Source: Tropicimonas_B omnivorans
GTDB lineage: Bacteria > Pseudomonadota > Alphaproteobacteria > Rhodobacterales > Rhodobacteraceae
Direction: 5' to 3'
Length of the DNA: 64,000 nt
NCBI RefSeq assembly: GCF_031846565.1
Contig: NZ_JAVRHL010000004.1
Location: 186,001-250,000 of the forward strand
Below the pieces are notes generated by a model. That model did no database searches and was not told where the DNA came from. It was given only the letters and a program-made list of their open reading frames with translations. Of the stretch, positions 1 through 8,952 are shown in pieces; positions within the stretch are counted from its first letter, which is position 1, and each line of letters opens with the position of its first letter. Made by a program: the position numbers and the translations under genes.

Positions 1-192
1 CCATTGGCCGAGCCGGGCGAGCGCGGCCTCATCAATATCCACGATGGCGATGGGCGGATCGAGGGATTGCCGCGGGGCGGACCGCTGCCAGCCGTCCACC
101 AGAAGGGTCATCGCCCGCTCCCCCTGGCCCGGCAGGGCGAGGACGAGGATCAGTGCGACAACGGTTCCCACCGCCCCTGCCGCGCGGGTCAT
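1..192 (-). CDS. CHASE2 domain protein, N-terminal fragment (runs off left edge)
   Basis: Only the first 64 codons are inside the window; the gene continues past base 1. The start is the ATG whose A is at 192. It encodes a short hydrophobic N-terminal segment (residues about 5-21, probable signal anchor), then a stretch around residues 34-64 that reads like the start of a CHASE2 extracytoplasmic sensor domain (WQRSAPRQ..., then IAIVDIDEAALARLGQW). CHASE2 domains usually precede adenylate/guanylate cyclase, kinase or GGDEF outputs, but the output domain is not visible. It diverges from a TPR/FecR pair across about 140 bp. CHASE2 cyclases and FecR-domain proteins are often neighbours in proteobacteria, which supports the call. 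Confidence 0.7.
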   Translation of the reverse strand, partial: MTRAAGAVGTVVALILVLALPGQGERAMTLLVDGWQRSAPRQSLDPPIAIVDIDEAALARLGQW

Positions 193-331
193 CGGACGTA
201 AACGCCGGCCGGTTCGTGGTATCAAGGTCACACGCTGTCCATTCCGCGCCACTCTCGCAAGACGTAAGGTTACGCAACGGCAAACGGCGCTACTCTGCAA
301 CCCGTATCAGGATCGAATCGCCCGGAGTGTC

Positions 332-1468
332 ATGCGTCCCCTAGCGACCGCCCTCCTTCTCAGTCTGACTGGCGCACCGGCCTTCGCGCAGGGCGCCGGT
401 GATCTCGACGCGGCCCGCGCCTCCATCGCGGCCGGCGAGGTCCAGGCCGCCCTCGCGCCCCTCGAGCGGATCCTTCTCGCGCGGCCCGAGGCGGACGATG
501 CCCGGCTCCTCTACGCCCGGACGCTCTATGACCTCGGCGATTACGAAGGGGCGGAGCGGGAATTGCGGCTTCTGGAGGATCGTCTGGGGCCGAGCGATGC
601 AGCCTATGCCAGCGACTTGCGGCAAAGCGCCGTGGCGCGATCCAAGGCCTTTCGCGGGCGCGGTACCGTCTTCGCCGGGATCCGCGCCGAGAGCGACCCG
701 GGACTGGGCACGCTGGACGCAGAGGACGAGACCGCTGCCGTCGCCGGGCTCGACCTGCGGCTCGAACAGGAGATCGCAGGCTTGGGCGGCGGCCTCGTTT
801 TCGGCGATCTGCGTCTGCGCGGCGCGGTCCACGACGAGGCGGAGGAGCTGGACGGGCTGGGCGGCGCCCTGACGTTCGGCTTTGAGCTGCCCTACGCGGA
901 CCTGACGCTCATTCCCTACCTCACCGCCTCCTCCGAGCGGACCGACGATGGCGGACGCCTCGACGCCGCGGGCGGCGGGCTTGCCCTGCGCTACGCGCTG
1001 ACGAAGACGACGGGCCTGACCTTCGATCTCGAGCGGGAAACCCGGCGGCAGCGGGACAGCGACATCCGCGGCGAGGGCGATGCCCGCCGCGCGGAGATCG
1101 GATTGCGGTCCCGCCCGATGCCGGGGGTTCTCCTCGGAGCCGCAATCGCGATGGAGGAGTTCGACGCAGGAGGCGATGCGCTCTCCTACACGGCGCCCGA
1201 GTTGACGCTCGATGCGAGCTACGCCTTCGATGACGGCGGGCTTCTCTTCGGCCGCGCGATCGCCATCGAGCGGGATTACGAGGGCGGCGGTGACGAGAGC
1301 ATCCGGGATTACTTCGTCGGCTACGCCCGGCCCTTCACCTTCGCGGGTCTGGAGGGGCTGTCCGTCCAGGTGGGACTGAGGCACGAGCACCGGCGGTCCG
1401 ATTTCGACGCGCGGGACGGGCGGAACACCTCGCTCGAGGTGACGCTCCTTCGAAATTTCGAGTTCTGA
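332..1468 (+). CDS. TPR-containing outer-membrane beta-barrel protein
   Basis: 378 aa from the ATG at 332. The frame is open further upstream, but this ATG begins a clean signal peptide (MRPLATALLLSLTGAPAFAQ, cleavage after AFA/AQ). Residues about 22-95 form one or two tetratricopeptide-type helical repeats (LDAARASIAAGE..., LLYARTLYDLGDYEGAERE). From about residue 105 to the end there are alternating, aromatic-tipped strands typical of an outer-membrane barrel, ending in Phe as such proteins do. The shape resembles surface lipoprotein assembly modifier-like proteins, but I cannot assign a substrate. It lies 10 bp before the FecR-domain gene and is probably co-transcribed with it. Confidence 0.65.
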   Translation: MRPLATALLLSLTGAPAFAQGAGDLDAARASIAAGEVQAALAPLERILLARPEADDARLLYARTLYDLGDYEGAERELRLLEDRLGPSDAAYASDLRQSAVARSKAFRGRGTVFAGIRAESDPGLGTLDAEDETAAVAGLDLRLEQEIAGLGGGLVFGDLRLRGAVHDEAEELDGLGGALTFGFELPYADLTLIPYLTASSERTDDGGRLDAAGGGLALRYALTKTTGLTFDLERETRRQRDSDIRGEGDARRAEIGLRSRPMPGVLLGAAIAMEEFDAGGDALSYTAPELTLDASYAFDDGGLLFGRAIAIERDYEGGGDESIRDYFVGYARPFTFAGLEGLSVQVGLRHEHRRSDFDARDGRNTSLEVTLLRNFEF

Positions 1469-1478
1469 GAGGGCCGCG

Positions 1479-2381
1479 ATGACCGATAAGCACCGCTTCG
1501 CACTCGCGCTTTTCGCTTCGGCAAGCGTCCTGGCGCTCACCCCGCAGGCTCAGGCGCAACAGGTCGGCACATCGAGCGCGGTCCGGGGGGAGGTGTTCCT
1601 GACCCCCGCGGCGGCCCCGCAGCGAAGGCCCGCGACTCCCGGTCTCGGCATCTCGCTGTCGGACCTCGTCGAGACGCGCGCGGCGAGCACCCTCCAGGTT
1701 CTGCTCCTCGACCGCTCGACCTTCACGGTCGGCGAGAATGCCTCCCTCGTCATCGACCGTTTCGTCTACGATCCGGACCGCGGGACCGGCGATGTCGCGG
1801 CGGACCTCGCGCGCGGCGCGTTCCGCTTCGTCTCGGGCCGGGTGACGCGGCAGGGGACGGTGGCACGGATCGACACGCCGGCGGCGACGATCGGCATCCG
1901 CGGCACCTTCCTCGAGGGCGTGGTGGGGCTGGACGCCGTCGCCGCGGCGCGGGCCCTGGGGCATGACGTCTCGGGCTGCACCGATCCGGCGAACGCCCTC
2001 TTCGTCGCCCTGCGCGGTCCGGCCCAGGGGCCCGGCCGGGGTGGCCAGATCACCATCGCGAACCGGACCGGCAGCCGGACCCTGTCGCGGGCCAACCAGG
2101 GCGTGTTCGTCGGCGGGCCGGATTGTCCGATCCGGGGCGCACGTCGCTACGAGGGCGAGGCGCGGGCGATCATCGACGCGGCCCTGAGGACGGCTCCGTC
2201 CGGCCCGTCGGCACCGGTCTCCTCGGGCGTCCCTCCGGGGGCGCCGCCGGCCGCCGGCATATTGCCAAGTCGGCCCGGCACCGGCGTGACGGCGACCCCG
2301 CCGGCCCTGGTGACCCCGGTCGAGCCCCCGCCGCCGCCTCCGCCTCCGCCGCCTCCCGGGTCCGGTGTGGGCCAGCTCTGA
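1479..2381 (+). CDS. FecR domain-containing secreted protein
   Basis: 300 aa, with a signal peptide (residues 1 to about 26, ending AQAQ). The FecR-type beta-rich domain covers roughly residues 45-150, including a LDRSTFTVGENASLVIDRF-like core and a GTATIGIRGT-like element (here ATIGIRGTFLEG). The C-terminal 60 residues are Pro/Ser/Gly-rich and end in a run of about 13 prolines, suggesting a flexible, cell-wall-spanning or disordered tail. A GAGAGGG-like ribosome site precedes the ATG. This is not the sigma-regulating FecR of siderophore systems: no FecI sigma factor is adjacent. It belongs to the periplasmic/extracellular FecR proteins that accompany CHASE2 cyclases. The function is unknown. 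Confidence 0.75.
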   Translation: MTDKHRFALALFASASVLALTPQAQAQQVGTSSAVRGEVFLTPAAAPQRRPATPGLGISLSDLVETRAASTLQVLLLDRSTFTVGENASLVIDRFVYDPDRGTGDVAADLARGAFRFVSGRVTRQGTVARIDTPAATIGIRGTFLEGVVGLDAVAAARALGHDVSGCTDPANALFVALRGPAQGPGRGGQITIANRTGSRTLSRANQGVFVGGPDCPIRGARRYEGEARAIIDAALRTAPSGPSAPVSSGVPPGAPPAAGILPSRPGTGVTATPPALVTPVEPPPPPPPPPPPGSGVGQL

Positions 2382-2384
2382 CGC

Positions 2385-3515
2385 GTGGCCGAGGGCCGGT
2401 CCGCACTCCTTGGAACCGAAGCGTGGCCCGGGGCCGGGCGAGGCCATGCCGCGCGCCTCAGCTCCGTCGCGGCACTCCTCGAGGACGCCGGCTGGCGGAC
2501 GATTATCGTCCAGCCCCCCGAAGGACCCGGTCTGCCGGCGCGCCGGGACGGCGGCGGTGACGCGACCTTCGCCGAGACGCTGGCCGGGTTCGGGCTCGCC
2601 GATCCCGGCGGCATGTGCGCGCGCATGGAGGCATGGCTCGGCCGGATCGGGGCAGTGGTGCCCGATCTCGTCATCGGCGATCTGGCTCCGCATCTGATGC
2701 TGGCGGCGCGGGGGGCCTTCCCGACAATCGCGATCGGCAACGGCTTCTTCGTTCCGCCGCCGGATCTGTCGCCCCTGCCTGTCCTGCCGGGGCTGGGCGC
2801 GTCGCGGGTCGATCAGGAGGCCCTGCTTGCCGGGGTGAACGCCTGCCTCCTGGAGTTCGGCCGTTCGCCGGCCGCCTGTCTCTCCGCAGCCGTCGGGGGA
2901 GACCGGGCTCTCGCGCTGACGCCCGACCTGCTCGACCCCTACGCAGGGAGACGCGAGGGCGGGGGCATCGGTGCGATCGTGCCGCCGGGGTTGACCGGAT
3001 CGGGCGGTGGAGGGCAGGGCATCGTCGCCTATGCGTCGGGATCGGTGCCTGTCGCCTGCCGCATCCGCATCGCGGAGGCCCTCGAGGCCGTGGAGGGAGA
3101 GCGCGTCGCAATCCTGCCCGGCTTGCCGGGGGACGTGGCGCGGCGGCTCGTCTCAAAGGGCATCGAGGTCAGGGAGGAGGCCCTTCCGCTCTCGCAGATA
3201 GCAGCGCGGGCGCGGCTCGTCGTGCATAGCGGCGGTTTCGGGCTCGCCGCGGCGATGCTGGCCGCCGGTGTGCCGCAGCTTTCCCTGCATACGGACGGGG
3301 AGAAATCTCTGACCGCGGAGGCCCTCGTGCGGGCCGGGGTCGGCCGTGCCCTCCGGCTCGACCTGTTGCCCGGGGCGGACGTGATTGCGGCGGAAATGTC
3401 GGAGGCGGCAGCGGACGAGGACCTCGCGCGTCGCGCTCGACAGCTCGCTCGCCACCGCTGGAGCGATCCCCGCCCGGCGATCCTTGCGGCCTGCGAGGCG
3501 CTGGTGCCGGACTAA
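2385..3515 (+). CDS. GT1-like glycosyltransferase
   Basis: 376 aa from a GTG start 3 bp after the FecR gene stop. The N-terminus has the GHAARL...ALLEDAGW pattern typical of the donor-independent half of GT-B enzymes. Around residues 283-310 there is the GT1/MurG-like nucleotide-sugar site (VVHSGGFGLAAAMLAAGVPQ, then a D/E-K pair). The enzyme should transfer a sugar from a nucleotide donor to an unidentified acceptor. No ATG lies near the start; a longer upstream start is impossible because of the preceding stop in this frame. Its stop overlaps the stop of the convergent DUF6065 gene by 4 bp. Acceptor and biological role cannot be inferred; operon linkage to the FecR gene is suggested only by spacing. 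Confidence 0.6.
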   Translation: MAEGRSALLGTEAWPGAGRGHAARLSSVAALLEDAGWRTIIVQPPEGPGLPARRDGGGDATFAETLAGFGLADPGGMCARMEAWLGRIGAVVPDLVIGDLAPHLMLAARGAFPTIAIGNGFFVPPPDLSPLPVLPGLGASRVDQEALLAGVNACLLEFGRSPAACLSAAVGGDRALALTPDLLDPYAGRREGGGIGAIVPPGLTGSGGGGQGIVAYASGSVPVACRIRIAEALEAVEGERVAILPGLPGDVARRLVSKGIEVREEALPLSQIAARARLVVHSGGFGLAAAMLAAGVPQLSLHTDGEKSLTAEALVRAGVGRALRLDLLPGADVIAAEMSEAAADEDLARRARQLARHRWSDPRPAILAACEALVPD

Positions 3516-4240
3516 TCCGCGAACGGCTTCGGGCGCAGACGGGTGCGGTGGGGCGGCGTCACCGGTTCGGCCGGTCCGCGCGTATAGTCCCGCTGCCACC
3601 CGGCTTCCCGCGCGGCGCTGCCCTCGCGCTTCAGATCGCCGAGGAAGGCGTTGCGGCTTTCGGCCCAGGCGCGGTGCTCGGCATGGTCCGGCGCGCCCGC
3701 ATCGTAATCCGACCGTGCAGGCTCCACATTCTCGATCAATCCGCGCGGCATCGGGAAGAGGTGCGCGAAGGGCTCGCCTGGCTCGAAGGCCACGGTGGCG
3801 CCGGGTGTGGTGAAGCGCCAGTTCATCGTGATCCCGAACGGGGACCAGTCGGTCTCGACGATTCCGGTCAGCCCCTGGATATGCGGCTTCGGGCGATTGA
3901 CCGGTCCCTGCAGCCAGAGATCATGGCCGGGCGAGGTGGAGATCCGGCCGGGGAGCCGGAAGGTCAGGATGCCGGAGCCGAAATGCGACACGGCCAGGGG
4001 AGGACGCCGCTCGTCCTGCCCCAGGACGACGACATCGTCGGTCGCTGCGCCGCCGGTCCATGTTGCGACGAAGCGGACGGGGTTCAGCAGCTCCCAGCCA
4101 TGGGCATTGGCTATGGTGAGGGGCAGGCAGCGATTGGCGAAGGATTCGGGCGTCGCGTCCATCCAGTCCCGCCGGGCCGGCGCCGGGCGCGCCCCGATCT
4201 CCCAGGACGGATCCAGCTCGAGACGCAAGGCCACGCTCAC
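3512..4240 (-). CDS. DUF6065 family protein
   Basis: 242 aa from a GTG start that overlaps the TGA of the upstream patatin gene (GTGA), so the two are translationally coupled. The protein is soluble, with no signal or membrane segment. It is rich in Trp, Pro and Arg, and the composition matches the DUF6065 family as I recall it (short motifs such as PLTIANAHGWELLNP and SPFGITMNWRFTTPG). No catalytic motif is recognisable. The coupling to a patatin phospholipase with a cyclic-nucleotide domain suggests a joint role, but that is inference. Confidence 0.6.
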   Translation of the reverse strand: MSVALRLELDPSWEIGARPAPARRDWMDATPESFANRCLPLTIANAHGWELLNPVRFVATWTGGAATDDVVVLGQDERRPPLAVSHFGSGILTFRLPGRISTSPGHDLWLQGPVNRPKPHIQGLTGIVETDWSPFGITMNWRFTTPGATVAFEPGEPFAHLFPMPRGLIENVEPARSDYDAGAPDHAEHRAWAESRNAFLGDLKREGSAAREAGWQRDYTRGPAEPVTPPHRTRLRPKPFAD

Positions 4241-6048
4241 GCCGTCAGCTCGTCCAGCACCCCGGCCTCGATCTGCTCGCGCATGTGGGCATAGCCGATG
4301 GCTTCGAGCTCGGCGCCGGCATGCCAGTCCATCAGGCCCAGATGCGGCGGGATCGGCGGAACCAGCAGGAGATTGCCGCGCATCGAGGCCGTCGCCATCG
4401 CGCGCCGGCTGGTGATGCCCATGCCCTTCTGGAGGATCTGCATGATACGGGGGAAATCGGCCGGATCGTGGCGGCGCAGCGCCAGATCCCGTGCGAGGCG
4501 GAAGCGCGGCGGCAGGCGGTCGTAACTGCTCGTCACCCGCCATTCCGTCGGCTGCGAGAGGCCGATGACGAGGTTCGGCCCCAGCTTGATCGACTGGAGC
4601 GGGCCGACGGGAAGGTTGTCGATGACCCCGCCGTCGATCAGGATCTCGCCATCCTCGGTCACGACGGGCGGCAGGAGCCCCGGCAGGGACCCCGATGCGC
4701 GGACCGCCATCCAAGCCGGTCCGGTCCGGTGCAGGTGAACGTCGTTGCGCGTCAGCGAGGCGGAAACCGCAAGGACCGGGACCGGCAGATCCTCCAGTTG
4801 GACCGAGCCGTAATGGTGCTTCAGCGAGGCGTCGAACGGGTGATGGTCGAGCAGGGCATGGATCGGAACGGTCAGCTTCTTCAGCGCGGCCGACCAGACG
4901 AAGATCTCTTCCGAGCGGCGCAGAACCTCCGGCGGCGAGAGGCCCGAGGCAAGTGCGATCGCCATCGCAGCGCCGCCGCTGGTGCCGGCATAGGTGTCGA
5001 TCTCGACCCCGGCCTCCCCGAGCGCGCGGGCGACGCCGAGATGCGCGCAGCACAGCGCCCCGCCGCCGGCAAGGACGAGCCCGAGGCCCCGACCGCCCAC
5101 GAGCCGCGCGGCGCGGGCCAGGTCGGCCTCTCCTGCAAGATGGTGGTGCATGTGCGGATCGCGCCCTTCGAGCCAGCGCGCGGTTCCGGTGATGGTGGTG
5201 CCGGACCTTCGACGCAGTACGAGGTGGCGCGCCTCGGGACGGTGCAGCCGGAGCGCCTCGGCCTCGAGTGGCAGGATGCGCGGATCGGCCTCCGCATCGC
5301 CGACCAGGATCGCGGCATCCGATTCGGACAGGGCAGCCTCGGCGAAAGGCGTCAGCTCCATGTCCTCGATCCAGATCGCCTGACCGCCGCCTTCGGCCTC
5401 TCGGGTGTGGAACCAGCGGGCGATCCCCTCGGCGTCGTTGCGGAGTTCGGCGGGAAGATCCCCCGCGCGCAGCGGCGCCTTTCCGAACAGGCCGCGGGCG
5501 AAGGGCTCGGCGAACTCGCCCGGCACGGCCCGGTTGCCGGCCGGAACCAGCGCGACGATCCCCGGCGGAGCGGGGGCGAGGCGCGGCACATGGGGCACCG
5601 CCTCGGCTAGGCGCGCGGCGAGGGAGGCAAGGACCCTGCTTGGCACATCCGTCTGGCGGGCCGCCTCCTCCCATCCGTCCCGGCCCAGGCAGATGACCTC
5701 GGCGGTGCGGGCGGCCACGACATCCGCGGTGCGGACGCCGCCGGTGAAAAAGGCGATCTCCCCGATGGGCTGGCCTTCGGAGATCTCCGCGATCACCCCA
5801 CCGCCGGCAATGACGTGGAACCGTCCCAGCGTGACCAGGTAGAGCGTCTCGGCGGGATCACCGGCGGCGATCAGGCGCTCGCCGCGTTGCAGCTTCCTCA
5901 GATGCCCGTGCCGCCGCAGAGCCGCCTCGGTGGCGGCGTCGAACATCGCGGCATCAGCGCGCGTCACATCACGGTCATGGGGCACCTGGGCGGAACTCGC
6001 ATCGGGAGCTGACTTTAGGTAAACGCTACGTCCTCCCTTCCGCCGCAT
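4237..6048 (-). CDS. patatin-like phospholipase with N-terminal cyclic-nucleotide-binding domain
   Basis: 603 aa from the ATG at 6048; a TTG one codon earlier is possible. Residues about 35-150 form a cyclic-nucleotide-binding domain of the CAP/effector type (GERLIAAGDPAETLYLV..., PIGEIAFFTGGVRTADVVA). Residues about 320-520 form a patatin/RssA-type lipase domain with the nucleophile elbow GTSGG (Ser near 357) and the catalytic DGG (Asp near 472). The architecture is that of NTE-like esterases regulated by nucleotide binding. One oddity: the oxyanion-hole motif reads GGGALCCAHLG, whereas family members usually have GGGARGxxH(I/L)G, so the conserved Arg is Leu and the Gly is Cys. The downstream DUF6065 gene overlaps by 4 bp. 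Confidence 0.85.
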   Translation of the reverse strand: MRRKGGRSVYLKSAPDASSAQVPHDRDVTRADAAMFDAATEAALRRHGHLRKLQRGERLIAAGDPAETLYLVTLGRFHVIAGGGVIAEISEGQPIGEIAFFTGGVRTADVVAARTAEVICLGRDGWEEAARQTDVPSRVLASLAARLAEAVPHVPRLAPAPPGIVALVPAGNRAVPGEFAEPFARGLFGKAPLRAGDLPAELRNDAEGIARWFHTREAEGGGQAIWIEDMELTPFAEAALSESDAAILVGDAEADPRILPLEAEALRLHRPEARHLVLRRRSGTTITGTARWLEGRDPHMHHHLAGEADLARAARLVGGRGLGLVLAGGGALCCAHLGVARALGEAGVEIDTYAGTSGGAAMAIALASGLSPPEVLRRSEEIFVWSAALKKLTVPIHALLDHHPFDASLKHHYGSVQLEDLPVPVLAVSASLTRNDVHLHRTGPAWMAVRASGSLPGLLPPVVTEDGEILIDGGVIDNLPVGPLQSIKLGPNLVIGLSQPTEWRVTSSYDRLPPRFRLARDLALRRHDPADFPRIMQILQKGMGITSRRAMATASMRGNLLLVPPIPPHLGLMDWHAGAELEAIGYAHMREQIEAGVLDELTA

Positions 6049-6146
6049 CAAGCGCGGAGATGCCGGGGCGGGCTGTGGCCGAAGCCGTACCCCGGGCGCC
6101 CGTCCGCTGCCGGCCCTCCTGCCGGAGCCGACATCGGCGGCAGACG

Positions 6147-7187
6147 TCAGGGGCCGGTGGAGAACTGGATGGCGACGGCGGCGGCGTAGATTCCGATGAG
6201 GAGGATGCTCTCGCCGCCGATCTTGCCCGGCCCCTGCCGCTGCCGGGCGATCAATCCCCCGATCAGGATGCCGGTCATCAGGAGCGCCGTCGCGATCCAG
6301 TAGAAATCCGCATCGCTGACGGCGTGGTAGAGCGAGCCTTCACGGTACGAGATGTCGGACGCGACGAGGAACAGCGTATCGAAGGTATTCCCGCCGATGA
6401 TGCCGCCGACGGCGAGTTGCAGCGCGCCGCGCCTCACGGCTGCGACGGTCGTCACGAGCTCGGGCATGGATGTCACGGTCGCCGTCGCGAGGGCGCCGAC
6501 CGTCGATCCCGAGATGTCGAGGCGCTGGGCGAGTTCCGAGGCGGTCTTTGAGATGACATAGCCCGCCACGCCCATCAGCAGCATCAGGCCGCCAAAGATC
6601 AGGAAGAGCCGCATGGTGCTCTGGCCGCGGCTCTCGTCATCCTCCTCGTCGGGCTCGTCGGCCATGGTGTCCCGCGTGGCGACGGGGGTCCACATCGGAT
6701 TGTCCTGCACGCGTCTCTGGGTGAAGAGGCCGCCGGCATAGACCAGCGGGATCACGAGCGAGATCGGGTGAACGGACCAGAGGGTGAATTCGGGCGACGA
6801 CATCGCCAGAAACGGCAGCGTCAGGAGCACCATCAGGACGATGCCCTGGAAGAGGTTGCTCAGGTCGGCGGCGGCGTGTTCGAGGTTGACCTTGCGGTAG
6901 AACATGTCGGCCACAGCCAGGAACAGGGTCTGGGCCGCGATGCCGCCCACGCTGTTCGAGAAGGCGAGGGAGGCGTTGCCGTCGAGCGCTGCCGTCACCG
7001 AGACGATGATCCCGCCGAGCGATGTCGCGGCTCCCAGCAGGACGCCCCCGATGAGCGCCTCGCCCAGACCCGTCCGGTCGGCGATGCGGTCGGCAAGCCC
7101 CGTCATGCGCAGGCCCGCGAGGACGATCACGGCGCTTGCGGCGAAAAAGGCGCCCGCCAGGATCGACGACGAAAGGGCGTCCCACAT
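6147..7187 (-). CDS. Ca2+/cation antiporter (CaCA family) membrane protein
   Basis: 346 aa from the ATG at 7187, chosen because a GGAG ribosome site lies 8 bp upstream and the protein then begins directly with a membrane segment (MWDALSSSILAGAFFAASAVIV). There are about 10-11 hydrophobic helices in two halves joined by an acidic cytoplasmic loop (DEPDEEDDES near residue 180). The two repeats carry alpha-repeat-like sequences (GEALIGGVLLGAATSLGGIIVSVTAA and GSTVGALATATVTSMPELVTTV), with the Glu of the second repeat in SMPELVT as in Na+/Ca2+ exchangers. The first repeat has SLGG where most members have S(L/M)PE. The ion transported is uncertain. It is a single gene between the patatin and uronate regions. 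Confidence 0.8.
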   Translation of the reverse strand: MWDALSSSILAGAFFAASAVIVLAGLRMTGLADRIADRTGLGEALIGGVLLGAATSLGGIIVSVTAALDGNASLAFSNSVGGIAAQTLFLAVADMFYRKVNLEHAAADLSNLFQGIVLMVLLTLPFLAMSSPEFTLWSVHPISLVIPLVYAGGLFTQRRVQDNPMWTPVATRDTMADEPDEEDDESRGQSTMRLFLIFGGLMLLMGVAGYVISKTASELAQRLDISGSTVGALATATVTSMPELVTTVAAVRRGALQLAVGGIIGGNTFDTLFLVASDISYREGSLYHAVSDADFYWIATALLMTGILIGGLIARQRQGPGKIGGESILLIGIYAAAVAIQFSTGP

Positions 7188-7278
7188 GAAATCGCTCCGA
7201 TGGAAAGACGGCGCCGGGCACATCATCGCGCGTCGGCTGTCCGGGCCGCATACCACCACGGACGCCCGAAAGTGAACA

Positions 7279-7297
7279 GCCCCCCGCCGTGGGGGGC
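7279..7297. other. GC hairpin in the leader between the exchanger gene and the uronate operon
   Basis: A perfect 7-bp stem (GCCCCCC/GGGGGGC) with a 5-nt loop. It lies upstream of the exchanger gene and downstream of the uronate operon end. No U-tract is present on either side, so a terminator role is only possible. Confidence 0.35.
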
Positions 7298-7382
7298 GAG
7301 GGGCTGGCGTCTCAGGGGCGTCTCGTCGCGAGGACCGAAATCTGGCGAGTGGCAGGCGGCGCAGCCGTCCGGTCCCCCGGTG

Positions 7383-7410
7383 CCGGGGCCGACCCGAAGG
7401 CCGGCCCCGG
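7383..7410 (-). terminator. hairpin just after the semialdehyde dehydrogenase gene
   Basis: A perfect 9-bp inverted repeat (CCGGGGCCG at 7383-7391, CGGCCCCGG at 7402-7410) with a 10-nt loop, beginning 8 bp beyond the stop codon at 7419 of the minus-strand uronate operon. A U-tract is lacking, so it could be a weak or Rho-assisted terminator or a 3'-end-protecting structure. Confidence 0.45.
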
Positions 7411-7418
7411 GCAGGGTC

Positions 7419-8939
7419 TCAGCCGTTCAGATCGGCCGGCAGGACCGCGTCCGGCAGGTTCTGGTAGCAGACCGGCCGCAGGAAACGGCGGATCGAAAGG
7501 GTGCCGACACTGGTCGCGCCGAAGTTCGTGGACGCCGGGTAGGGACCGCCATGGACCATCGCGTCGGCGACCTCGACGCCGGTCGGGAAACCGTTGGCGA
7601 GGATCCGCCCCGCCTTGCGTTCCAGCACAGGCAGGAGCGTCTTCGCGGCGTCCGCATCGCCGTCATCCATGTGGATCGTGATGGTGAGCTGACCCTTCAG
7701 GCCCCGCGCGATCTTCTCCATCTGGGCCGCGTCGCGGCACCGCACGATCAGGCCGAGCGGGCCGAAGACCTCCTCGCCGAGCGCCTCGTTGGACATCCAC
7801 GTCTCCGCATCCGTCTCGAACAGGAACGGCGTGGCGGAGCGTTCGGCGGGGTCCGTGGTCACGATGGCGGTGACGCCGGCCTCCTTGCCCATCGCCGTGG
7901 CGCCGTCCTTGTAGGAGGAGGCGATGCCGGAGGTGAGCATGGTCTGCGGGCCCATCTCTTCGAGCGCGTCCTTCGCGGCGTCGCGCAGGGCGTCGGCGCC
8001 CGGACCGTCGAGCACGACGGCGATGCCGGGATTGGTGCAGAACTGGCCGGCCCCCATGCAGAGCGACCCGGCCCACGCCTTGCCGAGCTCGGCCCCGCGT
8101 GCGGCGGTGGCCTCGGCGAGAAGGAACATCGGGTTCACGGATCCCAGCTCACCGTAGAACGGGATCGGCTCGTCACGCTGGGCACAGAGATCGAAGAGCG
8201 CGCGGCCACCCTTGAGCGAGCCGGTGAAGCCGACGGCCTTGATGAGCGGGTGCTGCACCAGGGTCTGACCCACCGTCCGGTCCCCGCCCTGGATCAGGGA
8301 GAAGACGCCCTTCGGCATTCCGGTCCGCTCGGCGGCGGCCTGAATCGCCTCGGCAGCGAGTTCGCCGGCGCCGGGATGGGCGCCGTGACCCTTGACGACG
8401 ACGGGGCAACCGGCGGCCAGCGCGGCCGCCGTGTCACCGCCCGCGGTCGAGAAGGCGAGCGGGAAGTTCGACGCGCCGAAGACGGCGACGGGGCCGATGG
8501 GTCGCTGGATCATCCGCAGGTCGGGACGGGGCATCGGCTGCCGGTCGGGCATCGCGGGGTCGTGGCGGACATCGAGATAGGCGCCGTCCCGGATGTGTTT
8601 CGCGAACAGGCGAAGCTGGTTCGCCGTACGCGGCAGTTCGACGGAGCGGATGCGCGGTTCGGGCAGGCCGGTCTCGGCCATCGCGGTCTCGGTGATCTCG
8701 TCGACGCGGGCCTCGAGTTCCTCGGCGATGGCGTCGAGAAACGCCGCGCGATCCTCGCGGGAGGTCGCGGCATAGGCATCGAAGGCGCCTTCCGCAGCTT
8801 CGCAGGCGCGGTTCACCAGCTCCGGCGTGCCGACCGAGAAGTCATGCGCATCGCCGGTGGCGGGGTCGGACGAGAAGGTCTTGTCCGAAGCGACCCGCTC
8901 GCCGGCGATCAGGTGTTTGCCGTGGGGGTGATAGGTCAT
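7419..8939 (-). CDS. alpha-ketoglutaric semialdehyde dehydrogenase
   Basis: 506 aa aldehyde dehydrogenase oxidising 2-oxoglutarate semialdehyde to 2-oxoglutarate, the last step of oxidative uronate/aldarate breakdown. The start is the ATG at 8939, with GAGG 6 bp upstream. It has the family features: Asn158 in GASNFP, cofactor Lys183, catalytic Glu264 in GELGS and nucleophile Cys301 in GQFCTNPG. The sequence style (GGDTAAALAAGCPVVVKGH) is that of KGSADH enzymes rather than succinate semialdehyde dehydrogenases. It is the distal gene of the minus arm, 13 bp after udh. Substrate assignment rests on this context: KdgD, encoded on the opposite arm, makes its substrate. Confidence 0.88.
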   Translation of the reverse strand: MTYHPHGKHLIAGERVASDKTFSSDPATGDAHDFSVGTPELVNRACEAAEGAFDAYAATSREDRAAFLDAIAEELEARVDEITETAMAETGLPEPRIRSVELPRTANQLRLFAKHIRDGAYLDVRHDPAMPDRQPMPRPDLRMIQRPIGPVAVFGASNFPLAFSTAGGDTAAALAAGCPVVVKGHGAHPGAGELAAEAIQAAAERTGMPKGVFSLIQGGDRTVGQTLVQHPLIKAVGFTGSLKGGRALFDLCAQRDEPIPFYGELGSVNPMFLLAEATAARGAELGKAWAGSLCMGAGQFCTNPGIAVVLDGPGADALRDAAKDALEEMGPQTMLTSGIASSYKDGATAMGKEAGVTAIVTTDPAERSATPFLFETDAETWMSNEALGEEVFGPLGLIVRCRDAAQMEKIARGLKGQLTITIHMDDGDADAAKTLLPVLERKAGRILANGFPTGVEVADAMVHGGPYPASTNFGATSVGTLSIRRFLRPVCYQNLPDAVLPADLNG

Positions 8940-8952
8940 TTTATCCTCGCAG

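Noticed and set aside
2325..2375. GC-only repeat at the end of the FecR gene as a structural DNA element
   Set aside because: It encodes a polyproline run (repeated CCG/CCT/CCC codons) within the open frame and is explained by the protein tail.
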